DNA from: Natronolimnohabitans sp. A-GB9
GTDB taxonomy: Archaea > Halobacteriota > Halobacteria > Halobacteriales > Natrialbaceae
Assembly: GCF_030848565.1 (NCBI RefSeq)
Contig: NZ_JAVDDV010000009.1
Coordinates: forward strand, 80,871 to 144,870
DNA: 64,000 bases
Reading direction: 5' to 3'
This document shows, piece after piece, positions 34,697 through 43,075 of the stretch (position 1 is its first letter; each line of letters opens with the position of its first letter). The notes below the pieces were generated by a model. The model was not told where the DNA came from. It searched no databases and worked only from the letters and a program-made list of their open reading frames with translations. The position numbers and the translations under genes were made by a program.

Positions 34697-35659
34697 TCAG
34701 TTCGTCGTCACTCGTCGTCGGAGTCGCTCTTCGATCCGGCCGAGTCCGTTCGAGACGTTACGCGCATACGACAGCAGATAGAAACCGATCTTCTCGGTCC
34801 GTGAGAGTTCCGTCCAGCCGTCGAGCCTACGAACTCGTCCGGGTCGTGGCGGCAGATACGGCATCGGATTGAGGACGATCGGTATCGGGCTGTCGTATCG
34901 ATCCGAGTGAAACGTCCGGAGTTGCGAGAGCCCGCGTCCAACGCGACGGGACTTTCCTAAAAGCGCATCCACCGTCGATCGCGTCGGATGGTACATCGTC
35001 ACGTCTGCTGTGAAGTGTAACTTCCGACCCGAATCCCTGACTCGATGGCCGTACTCCCTATCTCCACCCGAGATCAGTCGTGGGTCGAACCCACCGACAT
35101 CGTCGACGACGGACCGTCGGATCAGTAGACAACACGTCGGTGCAAACCCCATCTCCTCGATGAAGTGCTCGATCGGGAATCCGGTCTGTAGGTTGTACCG
35201 TTCAGCAAGCGAGCCGTTGCCCTCCGAGGCGACCATCTCGACGTTACAGCCCATATACTCGGCGTCCCTTCGTTCGAACGCACGGACTGCATCGACTAGC
35301 CACTCGTCTTCGACGATCATGTCGGCGTCGACGAACGCCAAGACGTCGCCGCTCGCGTTCGCAATCCCTGTGTTTCGCGCGGCGTAGGAACTCTGCCGAT
35401 CGTCCTCAAGCAGATACGTAACCCGTTCGTGTTCGTCTGCGTACGTCTGAACGACCGCCGGCGTCTCGTCCGTCGAATCGTTGTCGACGACCAAAATTTC
35501 GTGGGCGTCGTCCGGATACGTCTGTTCGATCAACGAGTCGAGTGTCGTCCGAACTCCCGAGGGATCGTTGTACACGGGAACGACGATCGAAACCGCCGGC
35601 CACTCGTCGACGGGTCCGCCTTTTTCCCGGTGTTCGGCTCGAGAACTGTGTCCATCCAT
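34697..35659 (-). CDS. Family 2 glycosyltransferase
   Basis: GT-A fold inverting glycosyltransferase, 320 aa. It opens VSIVVPVYNDPSGVRTTLDSL, has VDNDSTDET, the metal-binding DAD in LAFVDADMIVEDEW, and a catalytic acidic patch in GGDREYGHRV. A C-terminal basic region (RTEKIGFYLLSYARNVSNGLGRIEERLRRR) may contact the membrane. The donor and acceptor sugars are not known. It converges with the FkbM methyltransferase gene and is divergent from another GT2 at 35889, all in a glycan cluster. Confidence 0.88.
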   Translation of the reverse strand: MDGHSSRAEHREKGGPVDEWPAVSIVVPVYNDPSGVRTTLDSLIEQTYPDDAHEILVVDNDSTDETPAVVQTYADEHERVTYLLEDDRQSSYAARNTGIANASGDVLAFVDADMIVEDEWLVDAVRAFERRDAEYMGCNVEMVASEGNGSLAERYNLQTGFPIEHFIEEMGFAPTCCLLIRRSVVDDVGGFDPRLISGGDREYGHRVRDSGRKLHFTADVTMYHPTRSTVDALLGKSRRVGRGLSQLRTFHSDRYDSPIPIVLNPMPYLPPRPGRVRRLDGWTELSRTEKIGFYLLSYARNVSNGLGRIEERLRRRVTTN

Positions 35660-35888
35660 AGTCCCTGCAACTGACGGTCGCTACCTGACCACTCGAGAAC
35701 AGGGATCAAAAGTATCGGCTTCATTACTCGGAGACTATCATCGATAGCAGACAGTAAGCGAACGCTATCTCTCGTGACTGCTCGAGAATCCATCTCATAA
35801 ATAAGTAGCCTACACTGATCATTCTGGATATGTGTACAGTGTCGTGGACCGGTATTCGATCCACTCTTCTACGGACCGGGGGTGAGCT

Positions 35889-36866
35889 ATGTCACTCGTC
35901 AGCGTAATCGTACCGACGTACGATCGGCCGGAGTTCATCCAGGGTGCAGTCGAGACCGCTCTCGGCCAAACTCACGATGAAATCGAAGTCGTAATCGTCT
36001 GTGATCCGCCCATCGCCGAAACGCGGGCTGCCCTCGGGCGATATGAAGACGACGAGCGCGTACGCGCGTTCTACAACGATGAACGGATCGGAATTTCGGC
36101 GAGTCGAAACCGCGCGATCGAGCATGCACGCGGCGAGTACATCTGTATCTTGGACGACGATGACCGCTGGCGTCCCTCCAAGGTCGAGCGACAACTCGAC
36201 GTAATGGCTGAACACCCGGACTGTGGCGTCGTTTATACTGGCGGTTTGATCCGGAAGAACGGACGGATCGTCGGCTCCTACACACCGTCGATGCGTGGCG
36301 ACATCTATCCGACGATCCTCGCTGGTTTCGATCTCAAACCCTACTCGAGTCACATGTTACGGGCAGAGTGTTTCGAGACGGTCGGATCGTACGACACTGC
36401 ATTCGAGTGTGGCGAAGACTGGGACCACGCCATCCGCGTTGCTCGCGAATACGAGTACGAATACGTCGACGAACCGCTGGTCGTTCGGCAGTTCCACGAC
36501 TGTAACGTCTCGAACCAGGGCGTTCCCGATCGAACTGAAGATGTCGATCTCGAGGAAGCCATGGACATTCCGGCGCAAATCTGGTCGAAATACCGTCCGG
36601 AGATCGAACGTCATCCCGAAATCGAGCGTCAATTGCGGTATGGACGCCACGTCGCCTACGGGTGGAAAGAGATCGATCGTAATAACAGGCGACGGGCCCT
36701 TCGGTACGGCCTGGGAGCGGCGAAATACGGACCGACGGTAACGGGTCTCTCGATCTGTTGTTTGGCCCTGCTTGGCCCAACCGCACTCGACCTCGCTCGG
36801 ACTGCTCGCGATACGATCGTTCACTCACAGTTCGCTCACTCCAGTGAGGAACACGTGACTAAGTAG
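35889..36866 (+). CDS. Family 2 glycosyltransferase
   Basis: A 325-aa GT-A glycosyltransferase: VSVIVPTYDRPEFIQGAVET, a nucleotide-binding CDPP region, DDDDRWRPSKVERQL (metal-binding DxD), and ECGEDWDHAIRVA (ED catalytic region). A hydrophobic patch near the C-terminus (VTGLSICCLALLGPTALDLA) suggests membrane association. An AT-rich element (CATAAATAAGTAG, about 35796-35808) lies 80 bp upstream and would predict a long leader. The protein is less acidic and its DNA less GC-rich than its neighbours, as often in exchanged glycan genes. Confidence 0.87.
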   Translation: MSLVSVIVPTYDRPEFIQGAVETALGQTHDEIEVVIVCDPPIAETRAALGRYEDDERVRAFYNDERIGISASRNRAIEHARGEYICILDDDDRWRPSKVERQLDVMAEHPDCGVVYTGGLIRKNGRIVGSYTPSMRGDIYPTILAGFDLKPYSSHMLRAECFETVGSYDTAFECGEDWDHAIRVAREYEYEYVDEPLVVRQFHDCNVSNQGVPDRTEDVDLEEAMDIPAQIWSKYRPEIERHPEIERQLRYGRHVAYGWKEIDRNNRRRALRYGLGAAKYGPTVTGLSICCLALLGPTALDLARTARDTIVHSQFAHSSEEHVTK

Positions 36867-37043
36867 TCCTGAGGAAGCGTTTAACATCCGTCTAACCACA
36901 CGTCTGACCGACGCAACCGACCAGTTCACGTGGTCAGGAAGAATCGTCCGAAAAACGCGCGGCCGTCCGACCTGACCGATGGATCATCGAACGACGATAC
37001 GAACGGCTGCACTATTCAAGCGACTGACCGTCAAAGCGGGTAA

Positions 37044-37151
37044 TACTGCCGGCCAGAAGTCAGTGACCCGTCGGTCGCGGATTCGCGGCCGTCACCGTCG
37101 GCAACGGCCGCAGTAGTGCGACCGCCGGTGAATAGTTCTGTCCGGCAGTAT
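37044..37151 (+). repeat. PE-B palindromic element, not attached to a gene
   Basis: Preceded by TAA, so it reads TAATACTGCCGGCCAGAAG. It ends TTCTGTCCGGCAGTAT. The body is GGTCGCGGATTCGCGGCC with CGGCCGCAGTAGTGCGACC. It carries the stop triplet although no gene ends here. Confidence 0.88.
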
Positions 37152-37447
37152 AAACAGACTGGATTACGGACTGTTTGAATAACTGAAACGGTACTAACGA
37201 GGGAGGATAGCAGTCACTGAAACGACTTACACACCGGTCACAACGTTGTTCTGTGATCGAACGTGCAGCTGGCGTCAGTGGTGACTCGAATGTCCCTTAT
37301 CAGGTGTATAGTGAACCGTCGAGTAGACGAAACGGACACGTAATGTACGTGTCTCCCGTGTGCCGGGATCTGCGACGTTCCTCCGACTGGAACTCTCTCG
37401 ATCGAACTACAGCTACGGCGCCGGCCGTCGAACGGCCGACGCCGCTT

Positions 37448-37528
37448 GATACGGACTGCTGTCCCGATCTCCCGTCGATCGCCGATTCAGTCTGGCGATC
37501 GGTGGGACGTGACGACAGCAGACCGTCT
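37448..37528 (+). repeat. PE-A palindromic element, not attached to a gene
   Basis: TTGATACGGACTGCTGTCCCG at the left, with GTGACGACAGCAGACCGTC at the right and an inner stem of CGATCGCC with GGCGATCGG. The TGATACGG start is intact with no gene upstream. Confidence 0.85.
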
Positions 37529-37610
37529 TCCTGGGCAGCGACCGATCGATCGGCGTCGAGAACGGCCACCACGACGAACACGTAACGCAACCGCTTCATT
37601 CATACTGACA

Positions 37611-38531
37611 ATGAGACGAAACGTCCGACAGCAGCATACGGAAACCCGAACGGTTCAGCAGAGCGTTCAGATCTTACTGACCGTTAGTGGTATTGTCCTT
37701 CTGGTACTTGGGTTGGTGCTTGCCGCAAGCGGGGCTTCCGTCAACAACGCGATCAGTTCAGTGACCGACGAGTGGGACGATTCAGGCGATACCGACGACA
37801 CGGAGTCGACTGACGAGGAGAGCGACGGAGACGGCGACGACGCCAGCGACACTGATGACGGTGGTGACGCTGACGATGGCGATACCACTGGTGATAGCGA
37901 TGCTGATGAGGATAACGATAGCGACGACGATAGCGACGCTGACGACGGCGATACCACTGATGATAGCGATGCCGATGAGAATAACGATAGCGACGCTGAC
38001 GACGATGAGGACGCACACGACGAGACGCACACGCTGACGACGATCGTCACGGACGACGACGGTGACGTGGTCGACGATGTCACCATCACGGTCACTCCGG
38101 AAACCGGGCCAAGTGAAGAGCGAACCGTCGACGACGGTGAAGCCGAATTCGAACTCGAGGACGGCGAGTACGACGTCACTGCCGAGGCTGACGACTACGA
38201 GCCAGCCGCCGATGACGTCGAGATCGACGGCGACGACGAGTCGATTATGCTGGAACTCGAGGACGATGACACACACACGCTTACGGTGACCGTCGAGGAC
38301 GATGGTGACGCGGTCGACGACGCCACCGTAACGGTCACCGAGGAGTCGTCAGGCCTACTTCCGGGCGAGGAAATCGATGAACGGGACGTCGACGACGGTG
38401 AAGCCGAATTCGAACTCGAGGACGGCGAGTACGACGTCACTGCCGAGGCGGACGACTACGAGCCGGCCGACGACGACGTCGAGATCGATGGCGACGACGC
38501 GTCGATCACGCTGGAACTCGAGGACGACTAA
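37611..38531 (+). CDS. Membrane-anchored Asp-rich protein with two PEGA-like beta domains
   Basis: A 306-aa surface-type protein. After a basic start, one helix at about 22-45 (ILLTVSGIVLLVLGLVLAASGA) anchors it. A highly acidic Asp/Ser spacer (about 55-140) follows. Then come two copies of an 80-residue beta domain of the PEGA/carboxypeptidase-regulatory type (HTLTTIVTDDDGDVVDDVTITVT and HTLTVTVEDDGDAVDDATVTVT). Each ends in an almost identical segment: DDGEAEFELEDGEYDVTAEA and DYEPA. The spacer and the beta domains are both built of near-identical DNA repeats. Start ATG at 37611 was chosen because the longer frame crosses a PE-A element. The role may be a surface or cell-wall stalk, which is inference. 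Confidence 0.75.
   Translation: MRRNVRQQHTETRTVQQSVQILLTVSGIVLLVLGLVLAASGASVNNAISSVTDEWDDSGDTDDTESTDEESDGDGDDASDTDDGGDADDGDTTGDSDADEDNDSDDDSDADDGDTTDDSDADENNDSDADDDEDAHDETHTLTTIVTDDDGDVVDDVTITVTPETGPSEERTVDDGEAEFELEDGEYDVTAEADDYEPAADDVEIDGDDESIMLELEDDDTHTLTVTVEDDGDAVDDATVTVTEESSGLLPGEEIDERDVDDGEAEFELEDGEYDVTAEADDYEPADDDVEIDGDDASITLELEDD
37869..37994 (+). repeat. Tandem DNA repeat encoding an Asp/Ser spacer
   Basis: Two tandem units (69 bp and 57 bp) start GCTGACGA(T/C)GGCGATACC and encode ADDGDTT-DSDADE-NDSD. They differ by a few bases and one 12-bp DSDD insertion, so spacer length probably varies by slippage. Confidence 0.75.
38127..38449 (+). repeat. Identical 62-bp segments in both beta domains
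   Basis: Positions 38127-38188 and 38388-38449 are identical by eye and encode DDGEAEFELEDGEYDVTAEA. Silent sites are also identical, so the copies were recently duplicated or homogenised by gene conversion. Confidence 0.75.
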
Positions 38532-38639
38532 TCCTGCTGTCTCGGCACACTGATATCGCGCCAGTCGGCTCCGTATCGATCGCCGGAGAGAGGATCGATC
38601 ACGTTTGATATAGAGCAAGAACGTGGCGCGGGCGAGTGA

Positions 38640-38747
38640 TACTGTCGGACAGTAGTCAGTGACCGTCGGTCGCGACATCGCGGCCGTCACCTTCGGAGAC
38701 GGCCGCAGTCGCGCGACCGATCGTCGAATCGTACCGTCAGACAGTAT
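38640..38747 (+). repeat. PE-B palindromic element, not attached to a gene
   Basis: Reads TGATACTGTCGGACAGTAG at the left (the TGA at 38637-38639 is 106 bp past the nearest gene) and CCGTCAGACAGTAT at the right. Body CGCGGCCGTC with GACGGCCGCAG. Confidence 0.88.
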
Positions 38748-38774
38748 GAAAGTCTTGGAGGTTCGTTTTCGACG

Positions 38775-38859
38775 ACTACCGTTCCAACCGTCGACTGATA
38801 GGTGAAATCGATAGTCGTCGTCCGATTCTACCTATCAGTTCAGGCGTGGACCACCACTA
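38775..38859 (+). repeat. PE-C palindromic element with covarying arms
   Basis: ACTACCGTTCCAACCGTCGA on the left, GGCGTGGACCACCACTA on the right. The inner arms CTGATAGGTGAAAT and ATTCTACCTATCAG differ from the other copies at paired positions. The 16-bp core (38809-38824) ends GTCGTCCG, so it is in the same orientation as the copy at 48811. Confidence 0.8.
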
Positions 38860-39326
38860 CGTTTCCAGATGCTGTAGAGAGGAGCGGAAAACGGCATTTC
38901 GTATTCGAACTGGCCGGCAGCGTGGTCGCTATACGATGGTAGCTACTGCCCGTCACTGCACACCCGATCGCCCGTGGGGGAGCGCGGGTCGACGCGACCA
39001 CCGGCGCGATCCCCGCGAACTGGCGGGCGGAGGCCGGCGTGAGCCGTGCGCCCTGCGATCGGTGTGGAAATCGGTTCAGTTGGTACTATAGAGTCGGAGT
39101 CCCCGAACGCCCACGACCAGGACGTCCCGTGGTGGTCGAGGGAGGACCGCCGTGATCTCCGTGGACGCGAGGAGAGGATACTGGAGCAGCGTGAGGTATA
39201 CACGCATCAGACCGTAGACCACGGGCAGGTGATCGCCTACGAGGGCGACCGTCCGGTGGAGACCGCAAAGAGCGGTATCCCCCGGGTCGGCAGTCACTCG
39301 ACGTACGGCTTCGGCGAGCTGCGAGT

Positions 39327-39408
39327 GAAACGGTCTCCTGTCGTCACTGCCCGCCGACCGCCAGGACCGGATCGGCGATCGGCGGGACCTCGGGACAGCA
39401 GTCCGTAT
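39327..39408 (+). repeat. PE-A palindromic element downstream of glmS
   Basis: TGAAACGGTCTCCTGTCGTC on the left, GGGACAGCAGTCCGTAT on the right, inner stem GCCCGCCGACCGCC with GGCGATCGGCGGG. Confidence 0.86.
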
Positions 39409-39568
39409 GAAACCCACCGAGCCCCGATCGGACCGATAAGAATCAGAGGAAAAGACAAAGAGCACCGGATGAGATAACGCATGCGAGACGGAGGAATCGG
39501 CACGAAAAATCACGCCGCAGGCTGAATAACGAAATCGGATTTGCAACAACTGATAGCGATCGATCCGC

Positions 39569-41374
39569 TCATTCGACCGTGACGCTTTTCGCGAGGTTGC
39601 GCGGCTTGTCGATCGGTCGGTCGAGCAGGTCGGCGGCGTGGTAAGAGACCAGTTGCAACTGCACGTTCGCGAGGAGCCCCGCCCAGACGGGGTGGGTCTC
39701 GGGGATCGACAGGTGCGTGTCGGCGGCATCGGCGAGCGGGTGGTCGTCGGGACAGACCGCGACGATCGGCGCACCGCGAGCCTGGGCCTCGATCGCGTTC
39801 GTCTTCGTTTTCCCGTCGTCACCGGTGGCAACGGCGAACACCGGTGTCTCCGGCGTCACGAGCGCGAGCGGGCCGTGTTTGAGTTCGCCGGCGGCAAAGC
39901 CCTCGGCGTGCTCGTAGGTGATCTCTTTGAACTTCAACGCGCCCTCGAGAGCCACCGAGTGACCTAGCCCGTTCCCGATGAAGAAATACGAGTCACTGTT
40001 GTGGAACTCCCGGGCGAGCGCCTCGGCGTCGGTGGTCTCGATGACAGTCTCGACGTGCTCGGGGAGGTCCGCAAGCGACTCGAGCATCGTCTCGCTGTCC
40101 GCAAGCGGTGTGGCCGTCGGTACGTCGGCGGCGATCCGCTGGGTGAGCAACGCGAGCGTGACTGCCTGCGAGGAGAACGTCTTGGTCGCGGCGACGCCGA
40201 CCTCCGGGCCGGCACGGATGTAGATCGCATCGTCCGCTTCACGGGCGGCCGTCGAGCCGACGACGTTGGTGACAGCAAGCGACCGGGCGCCACGTTCGGT
40301 CGCCGTGCGGACCGCCTGGAGCGTGTCCGCGGTTTCGCCGCTTTGGGTGACCGCGACGACGAGTGTGTCGTCGTCGACCGGACCGGCCATCGTCTCGTAC
40401 TCGCTTGCGCGGACGACTTCCGTTCGAACGCCGGCCGATCGCAGCAGTTGGGCGCCGTACATCGCTGCGTGGTAGGAGGTCCCACAGGCGACGAACTGGA
40501 CGGTCTCGACGTCCGTAAACGTGCCCGAAGGGAGCGCGTCGAACGCGACCGCTCCGTCCTCGACACGGCCCTCAATCGTGTTCGAGAGTGCCGTCGGCTG
40601 GGTGTGGATCTCCTTTAACATGTAGTGGTCGTACTCGCCTTTTCCCGCGTCTTCCGGGTCCCAGTCGACGGTGTCGACCGGCCGATCGACGGGCGTCCCG
40701 TCGGCGTCGGTGATCCGATAGGAATCGGGCTCGAGAACGACGAGATCGCCGTCTTCGAGGTAGATCACCTCGTCGGTGTAGTCGAGAAACGCCGGGACGT
40801 CACTGGCGAGGAACCACTCCTCGTCGTCGAGACCGAGGACCAGCGGCGAGCCGTTGCGCGCGGCGTAGACCCGCTCCTCACCGTCGACAATCGCGGCGAT
40901 TGCATAGCTGCCTTCGAGTGTCTCGACGGCCTGTCGGACTGCGTGTTCGGTGTCGTCTGCCGTCGCTCGATACTCGTCGATGAGATGCGGGATGACCTCC
41001 GTGTCGGTGTCGCTGTCGAACTCGTGGCCTCGCTCGCACAGCTCGGCCCGGAGCTCGTCGTAGTTGTCGATGACCCCATTGTGGACCACCGCGACGTCAC
41101 CCGCGGTGTCCGTATGCGGGTGGGCGTTCTCGTCGGTCGGCGGTCCGTGGGTGCTCCAGCGGGTGTGGCCGATTCCGATGTTACCGTGGAGCTGGTGCTC
41201 GAGCGACGACTTGAGATCGTCGACCTCGCCCGAGCACTTGCGGACCTTGACCCCGGAGCCGTTCTGAACCGCAATTCCCGCGGAGTCGTACCCACGGTAC
41301 TCGAGGTTCTCGAGGCCGGATAGCAGGGTCTCGGTCGCGTCATCGTGACCGATACGGGCGATGATCCCACACAT
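39569..41374 (-). CDS. glmS: Glutamine--fructose-6-phosphate transaminase (isomerizing)
   Basis: Makes glucosamine 6-phosphate from fructose 6-phosphate and glutamine, the first committed step to UDP-N-acetylamino sugars for the glycans encoded alongside. Full length at 601 aa. Cys2 (MCGIIARIG) is the glutaminase nucleophile, and GHTRWSTHGPPTDENAHPH binds glutamine. Two SIS sugar-isomerase domains follow (about 285-420 with ACGTSYHAAMY and TQSGETADT; about 455-590). The C-terminus DKPRNLAKSVTVE carries the conserved catalytic end. A glmS-type riboswitch is not expected in archaea and is not seen. A short basic upstream frame (41374-41592) overlaps its start and may only be leader. Confidence 0.95.
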   Translation of the reverse strand: MCGIIARIGHDDATETLLSGLENLEYRGYDSAGIAVQNGSGVKVRKCSGEVDDLKSSLEHQLHGNIGIGHTRWSTHGPPTDENAHPHTDTAGDVAVVHNGVIDNYDELRAELCERGHEFDSDTDTEVIPHLIDEYRATADDTEHAVRQAVETLEGSYAIAAIVDGEERVYAARNGSPLVLGLDDEEWFLASDVPAFLDYTDEVIYLEDGDLVVLEPDSYRITDADGTPVDRPVDTVDWDPEDAGKGEYDHYMLKEIHTQPTALSNTIEGRVEDGAVAFDALPSGTFTDVETVQFVACGTSYHAAMYGAQLLRSAGVRTEVVRASEYETMAGPVDDDTLVVAVTQSGETADTLQAVRTATERGARSLAVTNVVGSTAAREADDAIYIRAGPEVGVAATKTFSSQAVTLALLTQRIAADVPTATPLADSETMLESLADLPEHVETVIETTDAEALAREFHNSDSYFFIGNGLGHSVALEGALKFKEITYEHAEGFAAGELKHGPLALVTPETPVFAVATGDDGKTKTNAIEAQARGAPIVAVCPDDHPLADAADTHLSIPETHPVWAGLLANVQLQLVSYHAADLLDRPIDKPRNLAKSVTVE

Positions 41375-42059
41375 CAGCCGCTCACCTCCGCTCGAGTCGG
41401 TGTTCGAACCGACGGGAGACTGCCCGCGGAGCGATGGTGCGTGAATCGGGCCGTCGTCCCGACGGTCATCGCCACGCGGTTCGAGCCAGCGATCTGGAGC
41501 GTCGTAGTGCGTGTCATTGTTCTCGGTCGCCCGCGTCCGTCCGTCTGCCGGCGGACCGGGTCGTTACTCGGCCCAACGTCGATGCGGGCCATTACTATAC
41601 CACGAATAAGACACCGGCTATCGGTATCATAAGTCCGAGTTCGGTTGCAGTCACTGCAATTTCGGACTGCCCCGAGCACTCGGGAGCGTATCGGCGTTCC
41701 GGAGAGCCGGCGTGCAATCGCGCCGATCACTCGAGACGGGACGTTCATGGGCCGGACGGATCGAGCGATGATACGGAGTTCCGTACCGAGTTCCCGGTGC
41801 GACTGTTGGACGGGTTGGGTTGTGCAGGAACTGACGAGCAATCCAGACGATAGGGATCGAGTCAACAGCGGTTCGAAACGGCAGTCGCTTTCGGTACCTC
41901 GAATCGGGCCGGTCAGGCTGATGTCTGGCGACTTACACTGGGATTAAACAGCGGTACAGCCTTCGAGAAAGGGGATCGGCGGCGGGAGCGTCGGATGCGG
42001 TCTGTTCGACCCGGCTTCCGGTGGGCGATCGGCGCGATGATGTGGGGGTGGTTAGGCGA
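41375..42059. other. Leader and spacer upstream of glmS
   Basis: A 685-bp stretch without a convincing gene. An AT-richer patch at 41592-41637 could hold the glmS promoter, giving a leader of roughly 200 nt. Within it, a minus-strand ATG at 41592 opens a 72-codon basic frame whose stop overlaps the glmS ATG (TGATG). No palindromic element is present. Confidence 0.45.
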
Positions 42060-42728
42060 TTACGGAAGCGGGTTCTCGGCGTCGTGTGACTGTGAGGAGT
42101 CGTCTGCCGACCGATCGGACAGCGTGATGACGTTCTCCCGGCCGACCGACGCCTTCTCGATCATATCGTCGGAATCCATCTGCGAGCAGATGCGACTGAC
42201 TTTCGACTTCGACCAGCCGGTTTCGTCGGCGATCCGATGCTGACGGAGTCGGCCGTGGTTTTCGACAAGCAGTCTGACGACTTCTCCTTCGTCACTCAGC
42301 AGCTCCGAGGGTGTGTCGGGTGAGATATAGTGTTCGAACGCCTGGTCGGCGTGGGTGGGTGAGCCGTTCGTCTCGGAGTCGTGATCCGACTCCGTCTCCG
42401 ACGACTCCGCTGTCGCCGCCGGTCGCAACGAGAGCGTGGTCAGTTCGACGTCGCGGTCTGACAACTCGTCGGCGATTCGGATCGCGACGAGACCTCCGAT
42501 CAGCAGGAACAGAACCGCAATCAGCGCCACTTCGACGGTCGACGTGAGACCGAGGAGCGACGTCCCGGGAACTATCTCGACGACCGCGGATCGATCGCCG
42601 ACCTCGAGGGTCGTGCCGACCGCGTGCGTGTCGAGTCGGCGAGCTATCGCTTCGGTCGCGTCGATCGATACGCTGCTGTGAATCGACGCGAACGGGACGT
42701 ACACTCCGATCTGAGACGTTGGCACCAT
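42060..42728 (-). CDS. Membrane-anchored winged helix-turn-helix protein
   Basis: A 222-aa protein with an N-terminal extracytoplasmic-like domain (1-60), one transmembrane helix at 64-85 (TVEVALIAVLFLLIGGLVAIRI), an acidic linker, and a C-terminal MarR-like winged helix at about 146-203 (EGEVVRLLVENHGRLRQHRIADETGWSKSKVSRICSQM). This arrangement could couple an outside signal to DNA binding. It is divergent from the nucleotide-sugar dehydrogenase operon. Its promoter has the shared YTA-N9-TATA architecture, with a predicted leader of about 65-70 nt. A role as regulator of the glycan genes is inference. Confidence 0.8.
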   Translation of the reverse strand: MVPTSQIGVYVPFASIHSSVSIDATEAIARRLDTHAVGTTLEVGDRSAVVEIVPGTSLLGLTSTVEVALIAVLFLLIGGLVAIRIADELSDRDVELTTLSLRPAATAESSETESDHDSETNGSPTHADQAFEHYISPDTPSELLSDEGEVVRLLVENHGRLRQHRIADETGWSKSKVSRICSQMDSDDMIEKASVGRENVITLSDRSADDSSQSHDAENPLP

Positions 42729-42819
42729 GGATGTTGCGGTTCTGATACGGTCGGCGGTGGCCGGGAGACCGTCCTCGTATGTTCGCCGACCGCATCCGAT
42801 GTGGAGATTCCCACACCCT

Positions 42820-42838
42820 TCATTATAGAGCCGTATAA
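42820..42838 (-). promoter_or_regulatory. Shared glycan promoter motif, winged-helix gene
   Basis: Minus strand: TTA, 9 nt, ATAATGA. Predicted transcript start near 42796, about 68 nt before the ATG. Confidence 0.55.
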
Positions 42839-42953
42839 GACCGGTTTAGCACCGAGTTAAGCTCCAGCCGGCCACTCAATCGTTTGTAGCCGATTCGGTG
42901 CCACAGAGGGTCTGATAACGGCTTTTTCTAACGGATGAGGCTGCCGAAACCGT

Positions 42954-42971
42954 TTATTCCGGCTATAGTAA
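42954..42971 (+). promoter_or_regulatory. Shared glycan promoter motif, nucleotide-sugar dehydrogenase operon
   Basis: TTA, 8 nt (TTCCGGCT), ATAGTAA. Predicted transcript start near 42995, leaving about 80 nt of leader before the ATG at 43076. Confidence 0.6.
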
Positions 42972-43075
42972 ACCGGCCTGTCCGTCTCGGGTCGACTCGA
43001 GGAACACGAGCAGCACAGTTCGACGGTCACCGTCGCACCCGATCGTGTGGCGGCTCAGCGAAACTCGTCTCAGAC

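Larger units (their letters stand above)
36867..37610. other. Gene-free stretch with a PE-B and a PE-A copy
   Basis: A 744-bp stretch holding a full PE-B (37044-37151) and a full PE-A (37448-37528). No protein-like frame remains outside them, and no RNA gene is recognised. The region precedes the membrane protein at 37611, whose promoter is not obvious. Confidence 0.55.
38532..39568. other. Gene-free kilobase with PE-B, PE-C and PE-A copies
   Basis: Between the PEGA-like gene and the glmS stop lie PE-B (38640-38747), PE-C (38775-38859) and PE-A (39327-39408). Open frames here (for example 39046-39477) are arginine-rich and cross PE-A. A 35-codon frame from GTG 39039 has a CDRCG zinc-ribbon-like start but no further support. 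About 31 nt at 39059-39089 resemble sequence just left of the PE-C copy at 62029. Confidence 0.55.
42729..43075. other. Divergent promoter region of the winged-helix gene and the glycan operon
   Basis: A 347-bp spacer with one shared-motif promoter per direction (42820-42838 minus, 42954-42971 plus). The plus-strand motif is itself nearly palindromic (CCGTTTA with TAAACCGG). No gene or PE element is seen. The in-frame codons 42935-43075 upstream of the dehydrogenase are not family-like. Confidence 0.6.

Noticed and set aside
39039..39145. Short frame with CDRCG near 39055, zinc-ribbon-like
   Set aside because: Only one CxxC pair, about 35 codons, with no start signal or conservation evidence. 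Part of it matches the repeat-like 31-nt sequence.
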